NCBI GenBank assembly: GCA_013139755.1
Contig: WTAG01000454.1
Span: 1-6,636, forward strand
Direction: 5' to 3'
From: Methylomarinum sp.
Lineage (GTDB): Bacteria > Pseudomonadota > Gammaproteobacteria > Methylococcales > Methylomonadaceae
DNA length: 6,636 nt
Shown: positions 1-5,830 of the stretch, piece after piece
How positions within the stretch are numbered: the stretch's first letter is position 1
Layout of the letters: each line of letters begins with the position of its first letter
Notes under the pieces: model-generated
The model's database searches: none
Told to the model about the DNA's origin: nothing
Seen by the model: only the letters and a program-made list of their open reading frames with translations
Translations under genes and position numbers: made by a program

Positions 1-149
1 CCATCAACCCCTGAAATCAAAATAACAACGGAAAAATGGCTATGCTTAACTTTTTCTTGAGCCTGCAACAACTGTGTCCGCAATTCAGGCACTCGATCAT
101 TATAAATATCTTTTTTAACGGCATGACCTAACTCTGCAATCTCAAACAT
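1..149 (-). CDS. pap: Polyphosphate:AMP phosphotransferase (PPK2 family), N-terminal fragment
   Basis: This gene is read leftwards from an ATG at 149 and runs off the window, leaving 49 complete codons. The protein starts MFEIAELGHAVKKDIYND and continues through a Leu/Arg-rich helix to VVILISGVDG. That is the lead-in to the Walker A loop (GVDGAGKGE in the family), and the window cuts it just before the AGKGE. The MFE-A-E-G opening followed by 'PELRTQLLQAQ' is typical of gammaproteobacterial tandem-domain Pap proteins, which transfer phosphate from polyphosphate to AMP to give ADP in the cytoplasm. A Shine-Dalgarno AGGA (minus strand, 160-157) sits 7 nt before the ATG. Only the first tenth or so of a roughly 500-residue protein is visible, so the second PPK2 domain cannot be checked. 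A single-domain PPK2 kinase is the main alternative. Confidence 0.77.
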   Translation of the reverse strand, partial: MFEIAELGHAVKKDIYNDRVPELRTQLLQAQEKVKHSHFSVVILISGVD

Positions 150-282
150 TCGCTTTTCCTATCACTTTAATTTTTCACAAAAAAACACATTTTTACTCTA
201 TTAAAACAAAGACTAACAATAACAATGCACCCAATTGTACTCTTTATGGAAACAATCTATTCAATAAAAAAGCATAATTATT

Positions 283-311
283 TTGACATCAATTTACCCC
301 TATGTTCAAAT
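283..311 (+). promoter_or_regulatory. Candidate sigma-70 promoter for the 62-aa membrane protein gene
   Basis: A perfect TTGACA (283-288) is followed after 17 bases by TCAAAT (306-311), which matches four of six positions of the -10 consensus. Transcription would start near 318 and give a leader of about 110 nt that contains both hairpins at 346-388. This is a visual match only, in an AT-rich region where such matches arise by chance. Confidence 0.35.
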
Positions 312-345
312 AGACCCGTCGAAAAAATAAAAATAAATATCGACA

Positions 346-369
346 AGCAACCTAATCATTTAGGTTGCT
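346..369 (+). other. 10-bp hairpin in the leader of the 62-aa gene
   Basis: The arms AGCAACCTAA (346-355) and TTAGGTTGCT (360-369) are perfectly complementary around a 4-nt loop, TCAT. The hairpin is followed directly by a C-run and a second small hairpin rather than a T-tract, so it does not look like a standard terminator for plus-strand transcripts. On the minus strand the T-rich sequence beyond it is interrupted, and the only minus-strand gene nearby starts downstream. It may be a 5'-UTR regulatory or mRNA-stabilising structure. Confidence 0.5.
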
Positions 370-372
370 CCC

Positions 373-388
373 CCCTTTGAGGAAAGGG
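373..388 (+). other. Second leader hairpin with GAGG loop
   Basis: CCCTTT (373-378) pairs with AAAGGG (383-388) around the loop GAGG (379-382). It lies 3 nt after the first hairpin and 42 nt before the start codon at 431. The loop resembles a Shine-Dalgarno sequence, but the start is served by a better-placed GAGGA at 419-423. The role is unknown. Confidence 0.35.
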
Positions 389-430
389 TAATAAAAACAA
401 AACAACACTTAAATAATCGAGGATTATAAA

Positions 431-619
431 ATGGCTGAACAAGAAAAAAGTAACTTTACAAAAATCTTAGTTGTTATGACTATTGTCTCTGTCACATTAG
501 TTTTGGTTTTAAAAAGCCGTGAAACTGACCATTTAACACTTGCAGGTGCTTCAACTACACTTGAATCAAATGCTGCTGCATTACAAGCTGTTAAAAGATT
601 CGACAACAACTTCGAATAA
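431..619 (+). CDS. Small single-pass membrane protein, function unknown
   Basis: This is a 62-residue protein that I do not recognise. A short hydrophilic N-terminus (MAEQEKSNFTK) is followed by one hydrophobic segment at about residues 12-27 (ILVVMTIVSVTLVLVL), then KSR and a soluble tail of about 32 residues that is mildly amphipathic and Ala-rich and ends FDNNFE. The positive residues flanking the segment (K11; K28, R30) are not decisive, but the short, mostly acidic N-terminus and the KSR do not fit a cleaved signal peptide. It is therefore probably an inner-membrane-anchored small protein. The start is supported by a Shine-Dalgarno GAGGA at 419-423, 7 nt upstream. The gene stands alone: a divergent pap gene lies upstream and a strong hairpin downstream, so it is probably monocistronic. 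The good RBS and codon content make it a credible gene, although the opposite strand is also open across much of it. Confidence 0.7.
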   Translation: MAEQEKSNFTKILVVMTIVSVTLVLVLKSRETDHLTLAGASTTLESNAAALQAVKRFDNNFE

Positions 620-630
620 GCAATACAGAC

Positions 631-659
631 AGGCCTTTCATCTTCCTGATGAAAGGCCT
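631..659 (+). terminator. Strong 12-bp hairpin, probable terminator of the 62-aa gene
   Basis: AGGCCTTTCATC (631-642) pairs perfectly with GATGAAAGGCCT (648-659) around the loop TTCCT. It begins 12 nt after the stop codon at 619, where a transcript end would be expected. The sequence after it (ATATAGC) has no T-tract, so it is not a canonical intrinsic terminator. It may act as a Rho-assisted end or as a 3' stabilising stem. Confidence 0.55.
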
Positions 660-731
660 ATATAGCTCCGCCATCTGCAACACCTCTCATACCCCTTTAC
701 TTTGTCACTTACCTGCAAAGAAATTAGCAAA

Positions 732-778
732 GACTTATATTATTCTGTAAGCTTAGCACTTTATCTCCGACTTATATT
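732..778 (+). promoter_or_regulatory. 10-bp direct repeat GACTTATATT upstream of hvfA-like gene
   Basis: GACTTATATT occurs at 732-741 and again at 769-778, with start points 37 nt apart, in the 222-nt gap ahead of the hvfA-like gene. Each copy contains TATATT, a good -10 hexamer, but neither has a convincing -35 at the right spacing. The copies could be tandem promoters with an activator or alternative sigma factor, or a pair of binding sites. An 8-bp palindrome, TAAGCTTA (748-755), lies between them. Confidence 0.3.
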
Positions 779-841
779 TTAAGTGGATATATCGGCCTAA
801 TCTTATGAATTCTATTTATTTTGCTCAAAAAAGGAAACATC

Positions 842-1201
842 ATGAAAAAATCAAATAAAACACCTTTAGCTATAGCCATTGGAAGTACGCTTGTGTCAGG
901 TCTTGCATCAACAGCGGTACAAGCTAAAACAGACTTAAATATCGATGAAAATCCATTCTCAATGACAGAACTGTCAACGGGTTACATGCAAACAGCAGAA
1001 GCAGACAGCGGTTCAGGAAAAATGAAAGACGGCGCTTGTGGCGAAGGAAAATGCGGTAGCGCAATGCAAAAAGGCTCTGAAGAAAAAACAGCTGAAGGCA
1101 AATGTGCAGGAAATAAACCAATGCCAGCACCAAGTAAATCAGATAAAAACAAAGAAGCTAAATGTGGCGAAGGCAAATGTGGCTCTTCAATGTCCATGTA
1201 A
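842..1201 (+). CDS. hvfA: HvfA-family Cys-rich RiPP precursor (predicted copper-binding, EGKCG repeats)
   Basis: This 119-residue secreted low-complexity protein matches the HvfA type of MNIO-modified ribosomal peptides. In the family, the Cys of EGKCG motifs is converted to oxazolone/thioamide groups that bind copper. A Sec-type signal peptide (K2-K3 n-region, hydrophobic core from residue 8, AVQA at 25-28) probably ends after A28. It is followed by the family-typical leader NPFSMTELSTGYMQTAEAD (residues 37-55). The Gly/Lys/Glu-rich core has five Cys: C66 and C71 in CGEGKCGS, C88 in AEGKCAG (a degenerate copy with Ala after Cys), and C108 and C113 in a second CGEGKCGS. The ATG at 842 has AAGGA at 831-835, 6 nt upstream; the in-frame TTG at 821 lies ahead of that RBS and is not needed. 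The modifying partners (DUF692 MNIO enzyme, HvfC/DUF2063, DoxX-like HvfD) are absent from both sides here, so they must be elsewhere or missing. The family call is strong; the actual modification is inferred. Confidence 0.87.
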   Translation: MKKSNKTPLAIAIGSTLVSGLASTAVQAKTDLNIDENPFSMTELSTGYMQTAEADSGSGKMKDGACGEGKCGSAMQKGSEEKTAEGKCAGNKPMPAPSKSDKNKEAKCGEGKCGSSMSM

Positions 1202-1213
1202 AGTAGGTATCTC

Positions 1214-1248
1214 GGGGCTTTTAGGTAACAAACTGATAAAGTCCCTTT
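1214..1248 (+). terminator. Weak candidate terminator after hvfA-like gene
   Basis: GGGGCTTT (1214-1221) can pair with AAAGTCCC (1238-1245) over 8 bp with one G-U pair, around a 16-nt loop, and TTTCT follows. It starts 12 nt after the stop codon. The long loop and short T-run make it a weak candidate. If real, it would separate the hvfA-like transcript from the lipoprotein gene. Confidence 0.35.
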
Positions 1249-1283
1249 CTCATCCCGTCCATATCCCGAACTCTCAGTATCTT

Positions 1284-1314
1284 CTGTTGTCTATAAATTA
1301 ATCCTCGACAACAG
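1284..1314 (+). promoter_or_regulatory. 8-bp inverted repeat ahead of the Slp-like gene
   Basis: CTGTTGTC (1284-1291) and GACAACAG (1307-1314) are perfect inverted repeats separated by 15 nt. The right arm runs into the only Shine-Dalgarno-like bases (AGAG, 1313-1316) of the start codon at 1325. It could be an operator for a dimeric regulator or an RNA stem that limits translation. Nothing in the window distinguishes the two. Confidence 0.35.
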
Positions 1315-1324
1315 AGTCAATATA

Positions 1325-1852
1325 ATGAAATGGCTTTTAATCTCTTTACTCTTCTTTTTAACTGGCTGCTCAGGGCTACCTAAGCCAATGCGTGGCAATG
1401 CCTATTCAAATATACACTTAAGTACAGTCAAAACTGATATAGCCAGCTATCAAGGCAAGGCATTTCGTTGGGGAGGAACCATCATTAACGTAGTTAATGA
1501 AAAAGATTCAAGCCAGATTCAACTTTTGTTTTACCCCATCAATAGGTACGGACGCCCGCAAACAGAGAGAAAAACAGAAGGTAGATTTGCTATTACCAGC
1601 CCATTTTTTTTAGATCCAGCTGTCTATAAAGAAGGGATTGAAGTCACAGTAACGGGCATTTTATCTGGTGAGATTAAACAACTCATTGGCAAAAAAAGAT
1701 TAACCCTTCCGCTTTTATCTCTTGAAAACATCCATATCTGGCCAGAGCTTCAACAAATAGATAACAGAGTTTACCTTTATCCCTATCCTCCACACTCGCC
1801 CTATTACTTTCCTTACCATAGACATCACGGTTACTTTAATTACCGTCATTAA
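1325..1852 (+). CDS. Slp-family outer-membrane lipoprotein
   Basis: This 175-residue predicted lipoprotein belongs to the Slp family (the type of E. coli Slp/YeaY), which are outer-membrane lipoproteins often induced by starvation or stress and of uncertain biochemical role. The signal peptide MKWLLISLLFFLTGC ends in the lipobox LTGC, with C15 as the lipidated residue. The residue after it is Ser, not Asp, which fits outer-membrane sorting. Family features follow in order: FRWGGTIINVVN (47-58), the FYPINRYGRPQ segment (69-79), GRFAI (86-90), LDPAVYKEGIEVTVTGIL (96-113) and a closing P-L-L-SLENIHIWP (129-140). After the domain comes a tail (about 150-175) rich in Tyr, Pro and His with no clear counterpart in the core family; it could bind metal or be disordered. 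The ribosome site is weak (AGAG at 1313-1316). It lies 123 nt after the hvfA-like gene and 92 nt before the hydrolase gene, all on the same strand. Confidence 0.87.
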   Translation: MKWLLISLLFFLTGCSGLPKPMRGNAYSNIHLSTVKTDIASYQGKAFRWGGTIINVVNEKDSSQIQLLFYPINRYGRPQTERKTEGRFAITSPFFLDPAVYKEGIEVTVTGILSGEIKQLIGKKRLTLPLLSLENIHIWPELQQIDNRVYLYPYPPHSPYYFPYHRHHGYFNYRH

Positions 1853-1944
1853 GAAAGCTCTGATTAAGTCGATTAGAATTTAGTGCAGAAAAACCTGTCG
1901 ATATTATTTAAGAAAAAACACTATACGAAAGAAGAAGCTAAAGA

Positions 1945-2709
1945 ATGAAGAAAAAAATCATATTCACTAGCAAAACCCTCCTATTTGTCTATTTATTACT
2001 CAGCTTAGGCTTATTTATTTTCCAGCGTGATTTACTATATCACCCCTCGGCTAAGCTAAACCACTCCTACCAGGAACAGACTTTTTATAATGATAACGAG
2101 TCAATCAAAGTCATCGCCCTTAACCAAGACAAAAAAAACAGTATTATTCTTTTTGGAGGTAATGCCCAGGCTATTGTAGGCCGAGCACCTAGTTATCTAG
2201 AAACCTTCCCGAACCATAGCATTTATTTAGTCAATTACCGAGGATACGGTGGCAGCAGCGGCATGCCTAATGAACAAGCGCTTTATTCAGATGCTTTATA
2301 TATTTATGACAGCATAAAGCCAAAATATAAAACCGTCTCCATTATCGGCCGTAGCCTAGGCACGGGGGTTGCTAGCTATGTAGCCTCTAAAAGAGATATA
2401 GATAAACTCGTCCTAATAACACCCTATGACAGTATTGAAAATATTGCCAAATTTCGCTATCCCATTTTCCCCATCTCTCTTATCTTAGAAGATAAGTTTG
2501 ATTCCGCTAGCAAAGCCCGTAACATCAAAGCCAACACCCTTATTATCCTTGCAGAAAATGATAAAATAATTCCATTAGAAAACTCAAAGCGCTTAATAAA
2601 CAGCTTTCCTCCTTCCCAGATTACAGTAGAAATAATTAAGGATACAGGGCATATTAACCTGTCCCATACAAAAAAATTCTATACACTACTAAAACAGTTT
2701 TTACACTAA
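1945..2709 (+). CDS. Membrane-anchored alpha/beta hydrolase (ABHD13/BEM46-like)
   Basis: This 254-residue alpha/beta-fold hydrolase resembles the BEM46/ABHD12-ABHD13 group, a common bacterial set of serine hydrolases of unsettled substrate. An N-terminal hydrophobic segment (about residues 11-26) with KKK before it should anchor the protein in the inner membrane. The FQRDLLYHP that follows (26-34) is typical of the group. The oxyanion-hole strand reads ILFGGNAQ (68-75), and NYRGYGGSSG (97-106) precedes the nucleophile elbow GRSLGTG (135-141, Ser137). The acid is Asp206 in AENDKIIP and the base is His236 in TGHINL, so the catalytic triad is complete. The start codon has only a loose purine-rich stretch upstream (GAAAGAAGAAG, 1927-1937). 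The gene may be co-transcribed with the Slp-like gene 92 nt upstream, but no functional link is evident. Substrate (ester, amide or lipid) cannot be predicted. Confidence 0.85.
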   Translation: MKKKIIFTSKTLLFVYLLLSLGLFIFQRDLLYHPSAKLNHSYQEQTFYNDNESIKVIALNQDKKNSIILFGGNAQAIVGRAPSYLETFPNHSIYLVNYRGYGGSSGMPNEQALYSDALYIYDSIKPKYKTVSIIGRSLGTGVASYVASKRDIDKLVLITPYDSIENIAKFRYPIFPISLILEDKFDSASKARNIKANTLIILAENDKIIPLENSKRLINSFPPSQITVEIIKDTGHINLSHTKKFYTLLKQFLH

Positions 2710-2947
2710 CTTCTACATAGAAGGGGCCTATTTCTTTCGTTAGCTCGGTTAATTTAACGACTAAAGTATAGCGTAGCACTGTTTATTTATGGTTTCATTC
2801 AATTACAAAAATTGAGCTTTGCAGAAGTAATTAATAATTGTTATAGCGTACAACGAAATTTATTCAAAGATGTTATGGCTTCATTTATGCCAAATATGAA
2901 TCATTTAAACCCAGAATTTCAATCTGCCATCAATGAGTAACTTCTAC
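2707..2947 (+). repeat. 10-bp direct repeat TAACTTCTAC flanking the remnant
   Basis: TAACTTCTAC occurs at 2707-2716, starting with the stop codon of the hydrolase gene, and again at 2938-2947, starting with the stop codon of the remnant. The two copies are 231 bp apart. It could be a duplication or recombination junction at the edge of the defence operon. A 10-mer repeated in AT-rich DNA could also be coincidence. Confidence 0.3.
2758..2940 (+). pseudogene. Possible gene remnant (C-terminal 60 codons, no good start)
   Basis: From 2758 to a TAA at 2938-2940 one plus-strand frame is open for 60 codons, reading like a real protein end (SFAEVINNCYSVQRNLFKD, then ASFMPNMNHLNPEFQSAINE). No ATG with a ribosome site precedes it: the first ATG comes about two-thirds of the way in, and earlier options are only CTG (2776) or TTG (2812). 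The frame is closed upstream by a TAA at 2755. I do not recognise the family. It is most simply a 3' fragment of a gene lost when neighbouring DNA was rearranged, but an open stretch of this length can occur by chance. Confidence 0.27.
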
Positions 2948-2968
2948 GCCTACACTCTATAAACATTG

Positions 2969-4864
2969 TTAATCTGTTGAAATGCAATATTTTTCCAATA
3001 CTTTATTATTCCTTTCATCCATTAAAAATCGAGTTATTTCAACACAATTTTTAATCTCACTCCAAAGCTCTATTTTCTTAGAATATTCTCCATAATCATC
3101 ACTAGCCGAATATTTTTTTATCAAGTCATTTATCAGCAACATCAAACTCTTAAAATACTCAACGAGATCATCTTCTACCTCTTCTTTTTTCCAGATTTTA
3201 GACAAGTCAAATTTTCTTATTGCCTTTGCACCATCTGTATTTGTGTAAACAATTGATAGTGCATAAGGAATAGTTGCCGACCTCAATTGTCCCATTGAGT
3301 TTTTACCTTGCCCATATATTTTCTCTAACCTTCGGAACAAAATAATTTTTGAAATTAATGCTTCGTAAAAATCTCTATCAATTTCAATCGGGGATTGTGA
3401 TTCACCCTCTGCAGCTATTTGTTCAATAAAATATCTAAAGATTTTTTCGCCGCCTTTTTTTACCATATAAGGCTTATCCCCCCACGCAGAGTAGTATTTT
3501 GCAAGCAACTCTTTGGTGAACCTTCGACTAGTCGGGAACTCATTTTTTATTCTATTAGCCTTGCTCCCTCCCATTCTAACCTTTGTATTGAACTCTCCTT
3601 TGGCCCTTTCAAAAAACCACTTCGATCCGCTTGGAGTTATAACACTCTCGCTTAATTGTTTGAGTTTCACTAATTGAGGGTTTCGAGCTCTCAAATCTAC
3701 CTTAGAAACTCTAGATTGTGAATTTGAGTATTCACTTATTTTTGAAATAAGATCGTCTAAGCTCCCATTCTTAGCTTCTTTTACGACATTTATTTTAGCC
3801 ATCACTTTAACTTTAGAAATATCTAACCCTTCTTTTTTTGAAAAATATATTGACGCTGTTGTTTGCCCACCATTTACTATTTGAAAGTCAGTCAAAGCTT
3901 CTAAAAACAGTTTTCTCTTATGTTGAAATATATTTGCATCCGTGGCTGTAATTGTTAATCCATTATTGTATGCAATAAACTTCTCAGGCTCTTTTCTAAT
4001 AGTCTCTTTGATACCTTTATTCACCCCTCTAAACTGTAGAAAAGAACGAACATTTTTTTCTAACAGTCTGGAGCTGTAGCGTCGATACAAGTCTGATAAA
4101 ATATCAGCCTTTAAGACACAAAGATATGACTCAAAATTACTATCCTCCGCTGCTTTTATTATTTCAATATTGTACCCAAAGCTTTTAGTGAAATTAATTG
4201 TAAGAGAGTCCCTATTACCTCTAGAAACAATTGCATTCAATAAAAAGTTAAGGTCTATTACTTGTCTTAACAGTAAAAATTCCTTACTCTTTTTTTCACC
4301 ACTCTCGGAATAATTCACTTTCAAACGATCGTCATCAAAACGAATATTTCTTGGCTGTGGCGTTAAACCTTTATGGCTAACCGTAGCAGTTAATGAAATT
4401 AAGAATATTTCTATAACATCAAATTGCTGTATTCCAGCATCTGAATTTAATTTAGAAACCAAAGCCTTGATTGGGTCAGCATCTTGTACCTGTTCATACA
4501 ACTTGCCACTTAAGGATAGTGAAATAAATTTGGATGCCCTTTTAAATTGGTTCTCATAGGTCTTTTTTTGTGAAATATTAAGTTCTTCACTTGATGTTGA
4601 TTCATCAATTGTATTTTCATCAATGATGAAGAGCTGTAACCGCTCCCCAGACTCATTAACCATATAAGAGTTTAACTTTAAATTATTCGTATGGTCCTTA
4701 AAGTATGCTTCATTACAATCTTCTGAATCAATCAACTTAGCGTCTAGCATGTAGGGTAAAACCTCCATCAACACTAGCCCCTGTTGTATAAACCCATCAT
4801 CGTCTTTTGAATCATCTAATATATCTTGTCGATATTTAAATAACTCATCTAATTGATGTTCCAT
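2969..4864 (-). CDS. AIPR-family protein (abortive infection phage resistance domain)
   Basis: This 631-residue protein carries the AIPR domain (PF10592), found in phage-defence and restriction-like operons; the biochemical activity of the domain is not firmly established. Family hallmarks are in order: an N-terminal region with NLKLNSYMVNESGERLQLFI (61-80), then LYRRYSSRLLEKNVRSFLQFRG (259-280), KEPEKFIAYNNGLTITA (291-307), FQIVNGGQTTASIYF (327-341) and ISEYSNSQSRVSKVDL (376-391). The YNNGLTI and NGGQT blocks are the most diagnostic. The C-terminal 200 residues are charged and helical. It is the last gene of a three-gene operon. Its ATG follows the TAA of the PD-(D/E)XK gene with no gap, and there is no strong separate ribosome site, so translation is probably coupled. 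The length is normal and no breaks are seen. The role is inferred to be defence against phage or foreign DNA; the part it plays within the system is unknown. Confidence 0.88.
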   Translation of the reverse strand: MEHQLDELFKYRQDILDDSKDDDGFIQQGLVLMEVLPYMLDAKLIDSEDCNEAYFKDHTNNLKLNSYMVNESGERLQLFIIDENTIDESTSSEELNISQKKTYENQFKRASKFISLSLSGKLYEQVQDADPIKALVSKLNSDAGIQQFDVIEIFLISLTATVSHKGLTPQPRNIRFDDDRLKVNYSESGEKKSKEFLLLRQVIDLNFLLNAIVSRGNRDSLTINFTKSFGYNIEIIKAAEDSNFESYLCVLKADILSDLYRRYSSRLLEKNVRSFLQFRGVNKGIKETIRKEPEKFIAYNNGLTITATDANIFQHKRKLFLEALTDFQIVNGGQTTASIYFSKKEGLDISKVKVMAKINVVKEAKNGSLDDLISKISEYSNSQSRVSKVDLRARNPQLVKLKQLSESVITPSGSKWFFERAKGEFNTKVRMGGSKANRIKNEFPTSRRFTKELLAKYYSAWGDKPYMVKKGGEKIFRYFIEQIAAEGESQSPIEIDRDFYEALISKIILFRRLEKIYGQGKNSMGQLRSATIPYALSIVYTNTDGAKAIRKFDLSKIWKKEEVEDDLVEYFKSLMLLINDLIKKYSASDDYGEYSKKIELWSEIKNCVEITRFLMDERNNKVLEKYCISTD

Positions 4865-5830
4865 TTACAACTGCTCACTTTCTAGCAAGTAATCATCAAG
4901 AACTGACAAATTAATATCATATTTCACATTACTTATTGGTTCCAGGAGATTATCTTTGATAAGTTTTGGAAAGCCGCTTTTTAAACAGTCATATATTGAT
5001 TTATTGACCGGCCTGAACCTAAAGTTATCATAATCCTTAATATTCTTTAAAGTTAAACCTTTTTGATTTATAGCTCTAAGTAAGATTGATGTATCACCAA
5101 GGAAATTAATTATAAGCAGCCTAATCTCATGAACAAGATCACCAACCGAAACACCGTCAATTAAGTCTTCCTCTACTGATAATACTAATAGCTCCAAGCT
5201 CTTCCCAATAGAGTTATCAAGTTGCTGCTCACTAGATATTCGTACGCTTATTTTTGTTAAGCCCTTAGTTTTCACTTCTATTTCTTTATTATCTAGTACA
5301 AAATCATGACCCTGGTCATATGGTCCAGTCCAAGAATTAAGTACACCGTTAACATTAGCAGAAGTACTCTTTTGAACAAAAGACTTTAAAACAAACAGTT
5401 CACCAAATAATCCTTTGATAGTATCTTTATTTAACCTATCTAATGTCTCATCATGGAAAAACTCACTCCATTTATGAAATGTTTGTATAAAAAGCATAGA
5501 GCATTCTGAAGCATCAGGAATATTCTTAACTCTTTGGTATAAAGAAACCACTAAATCATTAAATAAATCGTTATAAGTATCATCTGTTAGCTGTAGAACA
5601 ATACAGTTTGGCTCTAAAAAGTGTAGTAGTGTTAAATTTTGTCTAGTAATTGTCTGAAAATCAGCAGAACACTTCTTAGGTAACTCCAATGATAAACAGC
5701 GTTCTAATGAGGAATTGATTCCAATATTTAGCTCGGGGATACAGACCGAATCAATCCGCTTAAAAATGTACTCAGATTCCCCAGTATGCTTTAGTGTATC
5801 CCAGCCAGCTTCCAATTCAATACTTTCCAT
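4865..5830 (-). CDS. PD-(D/E)XK motif nuclease (DUF4420 type)
   Basis: This 321-residue protein has a restriction-endonuclease-like core and the layout of the DUF4420 / 'PD-(D/E)XK motif' family (PF14390). The nuclease signature is clear: helix GLFGELFVL (140-148) gives E144, then GHDFVLDNKEIEVKTKG (174-190) gives D176, E185 and K187, that is D-(8)-E-x-K, and a Gln pair in SEQQLD (200-205) follows as in many such folds. The N-terminal 130 residues, which include the WDTL opening, form a domain I cannot assign. The predicted role is metal-dependent DNA cleavage within the operon. The ATG at 5830 overlaps the stop of the upstream gene by one base (TAATG) and has GGAG 5 nt before it inside that gene. 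The stop directly abuts the AIPR start. All catalytic residues are present; target specificity is not visible. Confidence 0.85.
   Translation of the reverse strand: MESIELEAGWDTLKHTGESEYIFKRIDSVCIPELNIGINSSLERCLSLELPKKCSADFQTITRQNLTLLHFLEPNCIVLQLTDDTYNDLFNDLVVSLYQRVKNIPDASECSMLFIQTFHKWSEFFHDETLDRLNKDTIKGLFGELFVLKSFVQKSTSANVNGVLNSWTGPYDQGHDFVLDNKEIEVKTKGLTKISVRISSEQQLDNSIGKSLELLVLSVEEDLIDGVSVGDLVHEIRLLIINFLGDTSILLRAINQKGLTLKNIKDYDNFRFRPVNKSIYDCLKSGFPKLIKDNLLEPISNVKYDINLSVLDDYLLESEQL

Noticed and set aside
318..344. GTCGA...TCGAC inverted repeat before the leader hairpins
   Set aside because: The arms are only 5 bp with a 17-nt AT-rich gap, which is easily found by chance.
424..609. Minus-strand open frame opposite the 62-aa gene
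   Set aside because: The plus-strand frame has a good GAGGA site and a membrane-protein layout. The reverse frame has no comparable start signal.
821..841. TTG at 821 as the start of the hvfA-like gene
   Set aside because: It would put MLKKGNI before a complete signal peptide. The ATG at 842 has AAGGA 6 nt upstream, and that RBS lies inside the proposed extension.
924..1197. Minus-strand open frames antisense to the hvfA-like gene
   Set aside because: They arise from the biased codon content of the repeats and have no RBS or family features.
1038..1301. Overlapping plus-strand open frame across the hvfA-like gene end
   Set aside because: It is a frame-shifted reading of the Lys/Gly/Glu-rich repeats, without a ribosome site or recognisable domain.
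2710..2723. CTTCTACATAGAAG as a terminator after the hydrolase gene
   Set aside because: The stem is at most 5 bp with a 4-nt loop, AT-rich, and not followed by a T-run.
3419..3655. Plus-strand open frame inside the AIPR gene
   Set aside because: It is antisense to conserved AIPR sequence and has no recognisable domain.
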